From the NCBI RefSeq assembly GCF_947172395.1, contig NC_069083.1, positions 5,364,501 to 5,428,500 of the forward strand: a stretch of DNA of 64,000 bases, in the 5' to 3' direction. The notes beneath the pieces are model-generated. The model was given only the letters and a program-made list of their open reading frames with translations, made no database searches and was not told where the DNA came from. Positions 11,259 to 21,837 of this stretch are shown here, one piece after another (positions within the stretch are counted from its first letter, which is position 1; the number at the start of each line of letters is the position of its first letter). The position numbers and the translations under genes were made by a program. This DNA comes from Bicyclus anynana. Its lineage: Eukaryota > Arthropoda > Insecta > Lepidoptera > Nymphalidae.

Positions 11259-11605
11259 CTAGCGGACGCCCGCGACTTCGTCCGCGTAAAAATCGATGTC
11301 AACTTTCAACCCCTATTTCACATTCTATTTTGCAAGTTTTAGAACTTATACCTAATAAACAGTCCAATTATCATTTTACATTTACAAATGTACCTAGAAA
11401 CATTAAGGACTTTCCGTACAAACTCTCTACCCCTACTTCACCCATTTCTGTTTTTGTTTTCGCGACAAAAAGTATTCCAATTATCCTTCTACGTATTATG
11501 GTCTCAAATCGTCTTAAGTATCATTTGAATTCATTCTGTAGTTTCAGCGTGATGCCCGGTCAAAAAAAAGGCAAACAGACAGACAAAAAATAGAAAATAG
11601 GCTTC
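11259..11605 (+). repeat. LINE-like 3' repeat, type C
   Basis: It begins 'actagcggacgcccgcgact', the standard header, followed by 'caacttt', 'ggactttccgtacaaac', 'agcgtgatgcccggtc' and 'gcttcagtatcgat', the family order. Confidence 0.75.
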
Positions 11606-11611
11606 AGTATC

Positions 11612-11872
11612 GATCTCCTACCTCTACCCTACTCCTACCCTACCCGTACCCTACCCTACCCGTAATCTTCCCTTTCCCTACCCCTAGGATAGGGGTAGGC
11701 CGTACCCCTACCCTACCCCTAACCTAGGCATATACTCCCCTACCCTGCCCTACCCCACCCTACCCCTACCCTACCTTTACCCCTACCTTACCCTTACACA
11801 ACCCCTACCCTACCTGTACCCTACCCTACCCTACCCTATACCTTCCCTACCTTACCCCTACCCTTAGCAAAA
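11612..11872. repeat. (CCCTAC)n-like minisatellite
   Basis: About 260 bases of irregular 'taccc' / 'ccctac' repeats with occasional 'cccctaggataggggtaggc' inversion. It starts exactly where the type C repeat leaves its family consensus, so it probably expanded inside that repeat. Confidence 0.85.
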
Positions 11873-12110
11873 TCGGTCCAGCCCTATGAGCGTGGTGCGA
11901 TGACAAAGGAAAATAGAGACTTCTATGCTAAAATTATAATCTTTGGATCTACTGGACCGATTTGGAAAATTGTTTTACCAATAGAAAGCTACGTTATTTG
12001 CGAGTGTCATAGGCTATGTTTGATTCCCATATTCACACAGGAACGGGAACTACGTAATTGAAAGCGCGTGGCGTCATGTAGCGAAATTTCTGCGTCTTTT
12101 ATAAATTTTG
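11873..12110 (-). repeat. LINE-like 3' repeat, type D
   Basis: It shares 'ctactggaccgatttggaaaa'-type text, 'ttttaccaatagaaagc' and 'cataggctatgtttgattcc' with the copy at 62130-62290. Probably a truncated LINE 3' end; orientation is tentative. Confidence 0.5.
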
Positions 12111-12485
12111 TATTATCTCCGAAACTATTTAACTAATTAACATACTATAAAAGGCAAATCTTATCTCCATAATATGCTTGTGATTATTAAATAATTTATT
12201 TTGATAAGGATTTAAGTTAAGTAGCATAAATAATGACGCAAACCTAAGTATATAAAATTTATAATTTTTAAAACACAAAAGGTACTATATCTGCTAATAT
12301 ATAGAAGATAGATATATGGTGTCGCGGACTTTTTTGTAGAACTTTTAAAGATACATAAAGTCTCCATACATTAATTTCAATTTTACACAATGGTTAAGGC
12401 AGCGCATGCGAATAAGTCTGCTTAAAAGGAATTTCAGTCCGACCTGTATGACAAAAACTGTGTTAACTCGGCGAATATATATCAT
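12111..12485. other. AT-rich intronic DNA, nothing recognised
   Basis: No motif or repeat could be assigned. Confidence 0.35.
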
Positions 12486-12655
12486 ACTAATATAAAATAT
12501 AGCCTATAGCACTCCCCGATAATGTAGCATTCTACTGGTGAAAGAATTTTTGAAATCGGACCAGTAGTTCCGAAGATTACCCCATTTAAAAAATGTGACA
12601 AACTTACAAACTTACAAACTTTACCTCTTTATAATATTAGTATAGATTATATCTT
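12486..12655 (+). repeat. LINE-like 3' repeat, type A (5' part missing)
   Basis: 'tatagcctatagcactcc', 'gaaagaatttttgaaatcgg' and the tail 'tataatattagtatagat' match the type A family end. Confidence 0.65.
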
Positions 12656-13010
12656 AAACCGTGCCAAGTTTCATTTGAATTCATTCAGTAAGTAGTTTCA
12701 GCGTGATGCCCGGATAACAAAAAATAAAACACGGACAGACAGACAGACAAAAAATCGAAAAAAAATCGTTTTAGCTTCAGTATCGGTTATATAATGCCCC
12801 CCAACAAAAATTTATATTATATCTTCAATGTACAGAATGTACAAAATGTACAGATTTCGTAATATAAGTATAGATTCTAAATGGCGCTATTTGTACTCTA
12901 TGCCACGATAACATTTGGTGTTACAAATGGTATAAGTAAAATCACAAATTCCGAATTAATGTACAGAATTCGACCAGTTTTATTATAAGTATAGATTATA
13001 ACATTGCTAT
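12656..13010 (+). repeat. LINE-like 3' repeat, type C (3' two-thirds)
   Basis: It follows the type A tail directly. 'ccaagtttcatttgaattca', 'gcgtgatgcccgg', 'gttacaaatggtataagtaa' and 'gaccagttttattataagta' match 40348-40830 and 58269-58765. Confidence 0.75.
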
Positions 13011-13298
13011 ATTTTAGGTCGTTACTGTTTTTTTTTTATTCGCGTGTCAGCTTCATTTTCACATTTACGATATTAAATACAGTTATCATTCTATTCGTTA
13101 GATATTATGTAGCTTCTTAAATAAATGTTCTCTGTAAACACTTTACACTATCATTAAACTACACTTGTATGGTATTATAACATTAATTAGTTGTTATTGT
13201 TGCATTTGTACAATAAGTAGATTAAATAATACCATATTTTGATAAAAAGAGAATATATTTATTACTTTAGGGTTCCGCACGTAAAGGAAAGAAGGTTT

Positions 13299-13587
13299 GA
13301 TGGCATCAGTGACGCAGTGATATGCGCGATGGATTTACAATACAGAGGTCCTGGGTTCGATCCCCGGCTGGTCTGACTGAGGTTTTCTTAATTGGTCCAG
13401 GTTTGGCTGGCAAAGATGTATCGCTAAGCGATTTAGCGTTTCGGTACGATGTCGTGTAGAAACCGAAAGGGGTGTGGATTTTCATCCTACTCCTAAAAAG
13501 TTAGCCTGCTTCCATCTTAAATTGAATCATCACTTACCATCAAGTGAGATTGTAGTCAAGGGCTATCTTGTAAAGAATAAAAAAATG
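13299..13587 (+). mobile_element. SINE family 1
   Basis: A-box and B-box regions are recognisable ('gacgcagtgatatgcgcg', 'ggttcgatccc'), but the promoter has several substitutions. It ends in oligo-A. An internal stretch after 'ggtttggctgg' is missing relative to the longer copies. Confidence 0.8.
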
Positions 13588-13720
13588 GAACCCATAAAGG
13601 ATCACTTTCATCACGGGAACGCGTGCAGGTAAGAGTATATTAACGTAAAAAATTACAAAAAAATCATATTAACTTAGTAATTATTAGTAGCTCAAACAAG
13701 TTTTTATGATGACGTACTTA

Positions 13721-13800
13721 TATACTCAGAGGCACTATCTGCCCACATTAATATACTCGCGCCATATTAAAGTGGGTGGATAACTGTGCCTGTGAGTATA
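13721..13800. repeat. 80-bp imperfect hairpin
   Basis: 'tatactca.aggca' and 'cccac.ttaatat' at the left are mirrored by 'atattaa.gtggg' and 'tgcct.tgagtata' at the right. The arms are about 34 bp with a roughly 9-base loop. It may be a very short MITE. Confidence 0.55.
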
Positions 13801-14205
13801 GTTTTTTGATTTCTAACAAATTATTTGAACAGAACCCTCGTGCTTGTCCAGTTTTTTTAATAAGCTGAATTTTAGAAAAGTGACTCCCTTACTAAAACCG
13901 ACTGAAAATTTAATTTATATTTAGTTGATAGTGTAATAATCGATTTCGACAGATCACTAGTTCGAAAACGACAAGGCATTGCTTAGTCATTGTTAAGAAT
14001 TCCGCATTCTATCTTTTAGTTATAGTTTTAAGTGATAACATTTATCTATTTCGATTAAATTTAACATCTGCATTTAAAATAGATAATGATAACTTTGTAA
14101 TTTAGATTAAGATGTAATTTAAAGCTAAGGTAAAGTAATTTAAAAGTAAAGATTTACAAACCTACAACTAGGTTTGAAAATCTTTATTTTTCATATTTAT
14201 TATTT
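13801..14205. other. AT-rich intronic DNA, nothing recognised
   Basis: No motif or repeat could be assigned. Confidence 0.35.
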
Positions 14206-14425
14206 ACTAGCGGACGCGATTTCGTCCATGTGAAATTTAGTTTTTTACAAATCCCTCGGGAACCATGGATTTTCCGGGATGAAAAGTGGCCTATGTGTTA
14301 TTCCAGAGTAAAAACTATTTCCATTCCAACTTTCAGCAAAATCGGTTGCGGCGTTAAAGAGTAACAAATATTAGATATTTGTATGAATACAAACATTCAT
14401 ATAAACTTTCGCGATTTTTCAATGT
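14206..14425 (+). repeat. LINE-like 3' repeat, type B
   Basis: The header 'tactagcggacgcgatttcg' is followed by 'tcgggaaccatggattttcc' and 'gcctatgtgtt', then '(tacaaacattcata)'-like tail. Same family as 21885-22118. Confidence 0.7.
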
Positions 14426-14949
14426 TATAGTTCAAAAAATGTTAAGCTTATTTTACATATCCCATTGAAGGTTGCAACCTTCCCACTGTAGAACTGTAAG
14501 AACTTTTATATTTTTTTGGCCAAGCTAATTTATTAATAGATATTATTTGTACTAATAGATTACCTACTAGATTAATATTTTATGAAATTACTATATTTGG
14601 TTAGTATTGTACTACAATAAATATCATTCGACATAATATTTATGTGATCTTTTGTCTGTACGTTTATTCAAGCGAGACTCGTAAATTATGTTATGGGCAA
14701 TTAAACATGTCACTGGATACTTTTGTAATCTATCGTATAATTAATATTATATCTTAACATGACAAAATTGTCTCTTCATTTGTAAGTTATTTTAAATTAC
14801 GCAACGGATTTTCATCATTATATACGAGTTTAGTGATCCAAAGGAAATTGTTATCTATGCGGACGAAGTCGCGGGCGTCCGCTAGTTGTGTATAGTTTGG
14901 TTTTTCTTTCCGTTTGTTAAAGTGTTTTTCAGATATCATGGGTACAGTG
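14426..14949. other. AT-rich intronic DNA, ends with a type B repeat tip
   Basis: Positions 14855-14886 ('gcggacgaagtcgcgggcgt' then 'ccgctagtt') are the tip of a type B repeat in minus orientation. The rest was not recognised. Confidence 0.4.
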
Positions 14950-15355
14950 ACAGTCGCCTGTATGACGTTCATAATACGTACTATTTTCGTGATCGCGGCA
15001 AACTCTTAAGAGTGAAACGAACTGTCACTCATACCATCCTATATGAAATGTTATCGCCGCGTTGCGACGACTTTCGGTACGGATGGCAAACTGCTTCAGT
15101 GTGCTCGTGGCGTTCGAGCCGTCCACATCTCTTGTTGTGTAATTCTTATGGGTTACTTGGGATAGGCGGGGAGAGTGCCTTGAGTGGAAAAGGGGAGTGT
15201 TTGTTAACAGTCAAAGGATCCTTTAACCCTACACACAACGTTCACAAGTGCGTGACTTCACTCAAGGCATTCTCTGCCATTATAGGGTCTTATTTTGGTT
15301 CTTATGTTCGACATTAGTTTTCTTATTTTTGTAATCACTTTTGAGTCTGATAAAA
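14950..15355 (+). repeat. Dispersed repeat I, copy 1
   Basis: It is the reverse complement of 54903-55330 with small differences. Shared landmarks include 'cgttcgagccgtccacatct', 'gggttacttgggataggcgg' and 'gtcaaaggatcc'. A 143-codon open frame runs through this copy but is broken in the other, so it is not treated as a gene. Family unknown. Confidence 0.75.
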
Positions 15356-15776
15356 GAAACGAACTGTAATAACGCTTAATGGCACGTTTGTACTGTACAG
15401 ATCGAAATGTAAATTATATTCTAAACTTTTTAAAATTTTTAAAGTGTGTTTTTAGGGTACCGTAGCGAAATGGTAAACGGGACCCTCTTGCTACGATTCC
15501 ACTGTCCATCCGTTTATTACCGTGTATCTCATAAAAAGTGATAGTTAGATAAAATTTTCTCATAAAATGAAAAAAAAAAACATTTCTGTTGGAGCTATAA
15601 TAAAAAGTACCTACTAAAAAATAATAAAATAAATATTTAAGAGGCTCCCATACAACAAACGTGTTTTTTTTGTTTTTAATGATCCCATTCACCAATGGTT
15701 GGTTACTACTGACTTGGCTCATTTTGAACCTGTTAGAAGATGAGTATTATTGCACAAGGGACGAAAATAGACGATA
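15356..15776. other. AT-rich intronic DNA, nothing recognised
   Basis: Contains a short A-tract (about 15570-15580) and no recognisable repeat. Confidence 0.4.
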
Positions 15777-15966
15777 TCATCATATCAGCCGATGGACGTC
15801 CACTGCAGGACATAGGCCTATTGTAGGGACTTCCAAACATCACGATTCTGAGCCACCTGCATCCAGCGAATCCCTGCGACTTGCTTGATGTCGTCGGTCC
15901 ACCTGGTGGGGGGTCGACTAACACTGCGGTTTCTAGTGCAGGTTAACCATTCCAGCACTTTGGGAC
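15777..15966 (-). pseudogene. RTE-type LINE 3' end remnant
   Basis: Read on the minus strand it carries the same C-terminal LINE text as 3954-4263 ('cctatgtcctgcagtggacg', 'aagtcgcagggattcgctgg') and the tail tip 'gatggacgtccatcggctga'-like. It is short, frame-broken and 5'-truncated. Confidence 0.7.
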
Positions 15967-16475
15967 CCAACTCTGGCACGATATACCTTTATTTATTCTA
16001 CTCGTAAGTATTGAATAACCACATGTGTAACGAATATAAAGATAGGTGTTACGGATATGTATTTAAACAGCTTGTATTGTAAACTAGAAGCTGAATAAAT
16101 AAATTGTAAACAATAAATATACTGTAGTTTACATAAAAATGTAAAAGTGTTGTTTTCGCAGAAGTTACTCAACAAAAATCCCCAGTTCCAAATAAGTGCC
16201 GACAATTCTTTTTTTTTGAATAGGATTAACAAAAGATGTCAGACAACAAGCTGTCTAACCTAGTTGGTAATTAGTCACGTTTTTTTTCACAATTACTATG
16301 CAAATATGACAATTCACCTTATCATTATTTTCACGCTACCTGATTTTACCTTTTGTAAAAAAAATAACATGCAAACTCTTAAGCGCTTTAACAATCGTGA
16401 CATTGCTGTAACTACAGGTTGTATTACTATAAGAATGTACTTATGCTCAAAACAGCACTTACTAACTTACAAATA

Positions 16476-17250
16476 TTTTGTACTACCTGACCCGGCAAAT
16501 GTTGATGTCTGCCACATAAATTTATACAAAAATATTAAAATCTCGATTAAATATAGGGGTTGGATTAAATAAAGGGTATGTGAGGGTCGAGTAGAAGAGT
16601 GAGAAATACTTTTTAAATTCGCAAATATATATAATAATAAAAATTTTCATTAAAATCAGTCCAGCCGTTTCAAAGAAGAAGCAGGAAGGACCATACAGAC
16701 GCACGGCATGCCATCGATATAAATCGTTAGATGGGCCCCTCCATATTAAAAAACTCACAACTTTGTCATTACCCAAAGATGTGCATGCACATCTTTATCT
16801 TAGTAATTAACAAGCGCGTGCTGTGAATGTACGTGGACTTAAAAGTATTTACTGTATTTTCTTATTTTAATCTCTTAATTATGCCCTCGTGTTTATTTTG
16901 GAAGTGTAAAAACATAAGCCACAACATGAAATGTTTTACGAGTGATGACGTACTCAATGCGCGAAACCAATGACAATTCCGCGACGCTTTGGGGCCCATC
17001 TAACGATCTACGATCGATGGGGCATGCAGTACCACGATATTGATAATTTGACTAGCTGATCCAGCAAACTTTGTTTTGCCTTGTAAAATTTTAGTGTGGA
17101 CCACCCTTATCAGTTAGGGGGATAAAAAATAGATGTTGACTGATTCTCAGACCTACCCGACATGCACACAAAATTTCATAAAAATCGGTCCAGACGTTTC
17201 CAAGAAGTTTGGTAACAAACACCGCAACATGAGAATTTAATATATTAGAT
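16476..17250 (+). repeat. LINE-like 3' fragments flanking a MITE
   Basis: Two fragments begin with similar text: 'acctgacccggcaaatgttg' (about 16487) and 'gctgatccagcaaactttg' (about 17055). Each ends in 'aaaatc.gtccag.cgtttc'. They resemble the 'gacccggcaaac' family of LINE 3' ends. The MITE at 16706-17027 lies between them. Confidence 0.5.
16706..17027. mobile_element. MITE with inverted 'cgttagatgggcccc' termini
   Basis: The left end reads 'gcatgccatcgat' then 'cgttagatgggcccc'. The right end is its near reverse complement ('ggggcccatctaacg' ... 'atcgatggggcatgc'). The arms are about 34 bp with a small indel and the unit is 322 bp. The superfamily was not determined and a target duplication could not be fixed. 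Confidence 0.65.
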
Positions 17251-17613
17251 ATTAAAAAAATATTACTACGGAATGTAATTTTATTTCAGAATAATTTAAA
17301 CTCTCAACGATACAGATATGGAAGTCCGTACGTTGACCTCCAGACAACGCTTTAGATTAAGGTCTCTTCATGCCTTAAGCATTAATGCATTATAAGTCTA
17401 CCGTCTGCGCCAAGCCTTCTGGCGTCAACGGTTTTTATTTACATACAATGGAAACTCAATAATCTGATTACCTTTAATAAACCACTAACAATGACTGACT
17501 GACTTACAATGTGCAGATTTTAAAATGTATTTTTTTAGGTATCAGTATGCTACATTGTAATATGAATATGGTTAATATTGGGTTCGTATAAGAGATAGTA
17601 TTTCGAATATTTT
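17251..17613. other. Intronic DNA, nothing recognised
   Basis: No motif or repeat could be assigned. Confidence 0.35.
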
Positions 17614-17943
17614 GACGGCCTTCGTGGTACAGTGGCATGCGCGGTGGATTTACAAGACGCAGGTCCTGGGTTCGATCCTCGGCTGGGCCGATTGAGGTTT
17701 TCTTAATTCGTCCAGGTCTGGCTGGTGGGAGGCTTCGGCCGTGGCTATTTACCACCCTACCGGCAAAGACGTACCGCCAAGCGATTTAGCGTTCCGGTAC
17801 TATGCCGTGTAGAAACCGAAAGGAGTGTAGATTTTCATCCTCCTCCTAACAAGTTAGCCCGCTTCCATCTTAGATTGCAGCATCACTTACTATAAGGTGA
17901 GATTGTAGTCAAGGGCTAACTTGTAAAGAATAAAAAAAAAAAA
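17614..17943 (+). mobile_element. SINE family 1 (near full length)
   Basis: It has the A-box region 'gtggtacagtggcatgcgcg' with one change from consensus, the B box 'ggttcgatcct', a full body and a 14-base A-rich tail. Confidence 0.85.
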
Positions 17944-19563
17944 GAAAAAGTTACCAGATGGGTATGGCGTTTTGAAGTAAAAATGTCTTCTCGTCGTATT
18001 TTTAAGGGAAGATAGTAAATAGGTGGATTTAAAAATTTTAAAATATTACGTTAAAATACAACATTAGTTTTCTCGTTTTGTTTTGTTATGGATAGATAGT
18101 AAATAGATTGATTTAAAAATGTTAAAATGCAACAAGTCAATTTCCCGTACTGTTTTCAAGACTATAAAATATAATGTGATAAATATTGCGTATATTATAT
18201 TTTAAGATCTATTGCTTTAAAAATTGCTAGTTTAATTACATTATCTCGATATTACGTACGTATAGACCTCGAAACATATACCTAGCATATAAATATTCTA
18301 TTCTACTCAGAGGAATTTTGAGCTGGATTTTTGGTTTACTCTTTTGACTGATGCAACTTTGCGTAACACTAGATGGGATTGACGTCATTATCATAAAGTT
18401 CTTTATCACGAAGTACTTCGATCCAGGCTTAAGTCTAATGGCTAATTGTACTCGGACTTAATCCTCTGAATACGTATCGACTATGATTGAGTCCATTAGC
18501 TATCGCTACCTATTCTATTGAAAATTATGTGCATTATTGCGAGGGAAAATATAAACGAGATCTTATCATTTTTACATGACTGCAAGAGGGGTTATATTTT
18601 TATGCTCGTATCTTGTATTTTGTGTGTGTGTGTGTGTGTGTTTGTATGTAAAATTCTTTATTGCCTCAAATCTCCCAAACAGATTTGTCTTAATAACCCA
18701 AGTGTTATTTGATAGGGGAAATTAAAAAAAACCAACACGACGATTGTGAGACGCTATAGACTTGAGGTGAAAAAAAATCCTAAAAAAAAGGATATTGCGA
18801 TAATATGGGTATCAAATTCGGTCATATTAAAAAAAACGTACAATTAGAAAAACGTTATATATTAATCGCTGTAGAAAATGTAGGTCGAGCAGATTATGCA
18901 GTCGGAATTTCTATTTTTTTTAATTATTGACTTGTTATTTTAGTATGTACGAGTAGGTATTTAATATCAAGAAAAGGAAGGAACTATTATGCAAATTTTA
19001 TGTTGTTTACATCTCTACTTATAGTTTAGCTTCCGAGTTTGTGAGTCATTAGGTCAATAGATTTATGACTTTGATATAAACTTAGAATCTAGGAAATATC
19101 GTCGTAAACTAAAGCAAAGCTTCTATTATATTAAAAGTAGGTACCTTACTGTCAAGGGCGTAGCTACTGACTTCTTTATTAATTTTTTTTTACAAATAAA
19201 AAAAGGTTTTATGTAATATAAATCTAATTAAAAATTAAATATAATAAATCAATATGAAGGTACTCATATACTCGTAATATAGGTAATTAATCAATAAAAG
19301 GACTACTCAAATAGTGTGGAATAAAAATTAGTGAAATAAAAAAAAAATCCAATTACTGGCTCGTTGTGCTAGGTACACAATCTGTGTATTTTACTGAACC
19401 ATTTAAAGTGTAATGACTTTTTCACGCTAATTTTATGAAAATATTATGAACAAATTGTATCGAATGTAACTATAATTGTGTTATCGATTTTATCTCAAAA
19501 TCACTTGATAGGTAACTACGAATAAATGGAATTCGTACAAATAAGCAATTTTTTACTTCCCTG
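17944..19563. other. AT-rich intronic DNA with a (GT)n microsatellite
   Basis: A (GT)10 run lies at 18621-18640. A roughly 45-base unit ('agatagtaaatag.t.gatttaaaaat.tt') is duplicated at about 18010 and 18095. No gene was recognised. Confidence 0.5.
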
Positions 19564-19690
19564 ATTGGAACACTCTTAACTTTAATTTTGAGTTTTCGAC
19601 TTTGCCTTTCATAATATAACCTGACGTTTCAAAGTTGTTGTAATCTAAGCCTACTTGAAATAATCGAATTTTTCTTTGATTTTGAATGAG
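19564..19690 (+). repeat. LINE 3' end ('aagcctacttgaaataa' family)
   Basis: It contains 'acctgacgtttcaaagttg' and 'taagcctacttgaaataatc', then a T/A-rich tail. Similar tails occur at 27543-27603 and 30440-30495, and in reverse at 61195-61365. It is probably the 3' UTR of a non-LTR element. Confidence 0.6.
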
Positions 19691-19901
19691 TATCTCAGTT
19701 AAACGTTATCTATTAATTATTTTAATTTACTAAAAATATTGAAATTTCAGATACAAATGTCAAACATAAGCATAACACATACCAATTTGGCACTTCTTGT
19801 TAACAAAAACCAGTTGAAACACCAGTGTTGCCCGTACGCACTGAACATAATCATACAAAAAAATACACTGAAAACAAAATAAATAAACATAAACCACTAA
19901 C

Positions 19902-19947
19902 CACTGAGAGCGGCCACATACTCCCTCCACTTGCGTCTGATGCTCAT
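19902..19947 (-). CDS. Tret1-like sugar transporter, first coding exon
   Basis: On the minus strand the ATG (complement of 19945-19947) starts MSIRRKWREYVAALS, and the next G begins a codon split by a GTTAGT donor at 19901. Spliced to 139-279 the text runs on as ALSATLITAAAG, a short cytosolic N-terminus entering the first helix, as is typical of insect Tret1-like transporters ('REYVAALSAT'-type starts). The context ACAAACA before the ATG has A at -3. A CpG-rich promoter-like region lies immediately upstream. An out-of-frame upstream ATG at 19981 would overlap the start if transcribed. No transcript support is available. The exact fit in phase and sequence with exon 2 is the main evidence. 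Confidence 0.72.
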
Positions 19948-20400
19948 TGTTTGTTTTTTTCCAGTCTTTGAAAATAAACATTTATGTGTTATATACCGGC
20001 GCGCGAGTCCATGTGGGCAAAACTAGAAACTGTGATACTGTGGAGTTACGGAAAGTATTGCTCTAATATTAGACGGCTAGACTGCCACGTGCTGTCCGCG
20101 TTTCGATCTAAGCGTGAATGGTCTGTCGCCGCACCACAGAGAGTTTATTATTCCCGTTTTGTTGACGATTTCAGCTGTCAAAGCGAGGTGCGGCCGCGGC
20201 GGGGCGCCGTCACCATGTGCTCGATCGCTTCTGATAATGCCTTGTTTATTTTATCATTCAACGTACACGCCGATTGATAACGTCACTACCGCACGGCTCG
20301 GTTTACGCCGAGGGCCTCGCTACTGGCGCTTAGCCTTTAGGTTCCGGAGTCAAGGCCGGTTTACTTTCGCACTTTTTTTTTACAAAAAATAGACAGACTA
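19948..20400 (-). promoter_or_regulatory. Candidate promoter / 5' UTR of the Tret1-like gene
   Basis: Positions about 19998-20350 are strikingly CpG-rich compared with tens of kilobases of AT-rich flank ('gcgcgcgagtcc', 'gcggccgcggcggggcgccg'). A CACGTG E-box lies at 20086-20091. On the minus strand a TATATAA sits at 19995-19989, about 45 bases before the ATG. If it acts as a TATA box, transcription would begin near 19965 and skip the upstream ATG at 19981. Alternatively, TSSs lie in the CpG-rich part. The functional assignment is inference from position and composition. Confidence 0.5.
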
Positions 20401-20693
20401 TTTGATTAAATAGTAATTATACAAGAACACACATGCAACGAACAACGTGTGCAACAAGAACATAAAATCGATAATGCTGAGCTGCTACCTTTTTATATGT
20501 TGTGCCAGACATGACTGAGTGGTGTTTAATATTCCAACTACTTAGGCGTTGTGGTGTATGGTACAATATTTAAATAAACGTTTTTTCTTTCTTTCTTTCT
20601 TGTTTTCTATTTAAACTGGAACATGGTGCCTTACAAAGGATACTTGCCATATCTTTTAAATGTGACCAATATTTCCAACCAACTAGTCGGAAA
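20401..20693. other. Upstream DNA with a (TTTC)n run
   Basis: A 'tttctttctttctttc' run lies at about 20585-20602. Nothing else was recognised. Confidence 0.4.
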
Positions 20694-21233
20694 CAGTGGC
20701 GTAGCTAGGTAGCCAAGGCCAAGTTTAAATAGTAGTGGGGCCCCATTTTTGACGTGGATACGTCTTTAAAATTCCTTAATGGGGCGTCATTCCAAAAATC
20801 ATAGGTGCGTAAAATAAGATAGTTTGTTATTGTAGCTAATTTACTACCATAACTATCCAAAATGTAATTACACCATTGGATAGCTGAAGAATCCATGAAT
20901 TTTATATGCTTAGTTAAAACTATGATAAATCATATACAGTAGAGAGAGAAGCGCTGATTATTTTAGGTCAATTTCGAAAAAAAAATTAGTATAACGTTTT
21001 TTATTTGCACCAGAGCAAATGGGGCCCCACTACTATCTAAACTTTTTAGATTTTATCTAGTAAAAATATTAAATATATACAAATACATAAAAATGCTAAG
21101 GTACTTTATCATCAGCTCTGAAGTTCTACAAGTTCAGTTCGATCGCGATTTTCTGGAAAGGATTCTAGGGTCCCCTAAGCTTGAAGGCCTTAGAGGCATT
21201 GCATCGCCTAACCCCTGGGTAGTTACGCCATTG
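20694..21233. mobile_element. Non-autonomous hAT-type transposon
   Basis: It is flanked by a perfect 8-bp target duplication 'gtcggaaa' (20686-20693 and 21234-21241). The termini are cagtggcgtagcta and, read inward from the right, caatggcgtaacta (12 of 14 match). The 540-bp interior has no transposase frame. It contains a 24-bp subterminal inverted pair 'agttta.atagtagtggggccc'. The 8-bp duplication and the CA(G/A)TGG ends point to the hAT superfamily. Confidence 0.85.
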
Positions 21234-21837
21234 GTCGGAAAACACTGTGTTAGGAGTGGGTAAGACTACAATCCAGCGGGAGGGGAATAGGCTAGTTGAC
21301 ACATTATTTTAAATGGTCTTAAATATTTCATTACCGTTCTACTGGGTTGATTTTTTTTTTATATTTTTTTGAGACGTGATTACATGAAAATTTTAGTTTT
21401 TAAATATGTTTTTGACAATACGAGCCAAAACGCCTGTGGGCCATAATATATTTCAACTGTTTCATGACGTCACTATAACAAATCCTTTACAAACGGAGAG
21501 TTTGAAAAAAATATTAGTTTGACGTTTACTTAGTATGTCAAGCAACATTGTAACGTCACAAAACGGACAACAGCGTTTTTGACGTTTGGACAATTTGAAA
21601 AAATACATAACTAAATTAAGTTTTCTATGAAATCTTTAACTTTTTAATTTTTAATTTATAATTAATTAATATCGATATATTTCGGACCCTTATTCGATGT
21701 ACTATGCGAAATAAATATTGTTAATTTTGTTATGACTCAACTACCCTATCAACTACCTCTCGATGATGAGTCCGGCCCCTTTCCCTCGAGCTATTGAGTC
21801 TACAATTTACACTACACGTTGTATAAGTAATGCCTGA
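21234..21837. other. AT-rich DNA, nothing assigned
   Basis: Contains several 'tttgacgttt' and 'gacgtcac' motifs at about 21465-21590, similar to the interior of MITE family E, but no ends could be fixed. Confidence 0.35.

Larger units (their letters stand above)
280..19901 (-). other. Intron 1 of the Tret1-like gene (19.6 kb)
   Basis: The intron runs on the minus strand from the GT at 19901-19900 (GTTAGT donor) to the AG at 281-280. It interrupts a GCG alanine codon after its first base. Its length is due largely to transposable elements: SINEs, LINE 3' ends, MITEs and a minisatellite, annotated separately below. No other coding exon was recognised inside it. The boundaries are inferred from splice signals and protein continuity, without transcript data. 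Confidence 0.6.

Noticed and set aside
11612..11872. Telomere-like C-rich repeats
   Set aside because: Lepidopteran telomeres are (TTAGG)n. This array is irregular CCCTAC and sits within an interspersed repeat.
14886..15317. 143-codon plus-strand frame
   Set aside because: It lies in dispersed repeat I, and the frame is broken in the other copy.
19951..19964. Pyrimidine tract plus AG on the plus strand resembling a 3' splice site
   Set aside because: It is the complement of the A-rich leader before the minus-strand start codon, and the downstream plus-strand frame has no family motifs.
19984..20277. 97-codon plus-strand frame in the CpG-rich region
   Set aside because: No domain or homology motif is visible, and the region is better explained as promoter/5' UTR of the minus-strand gene.
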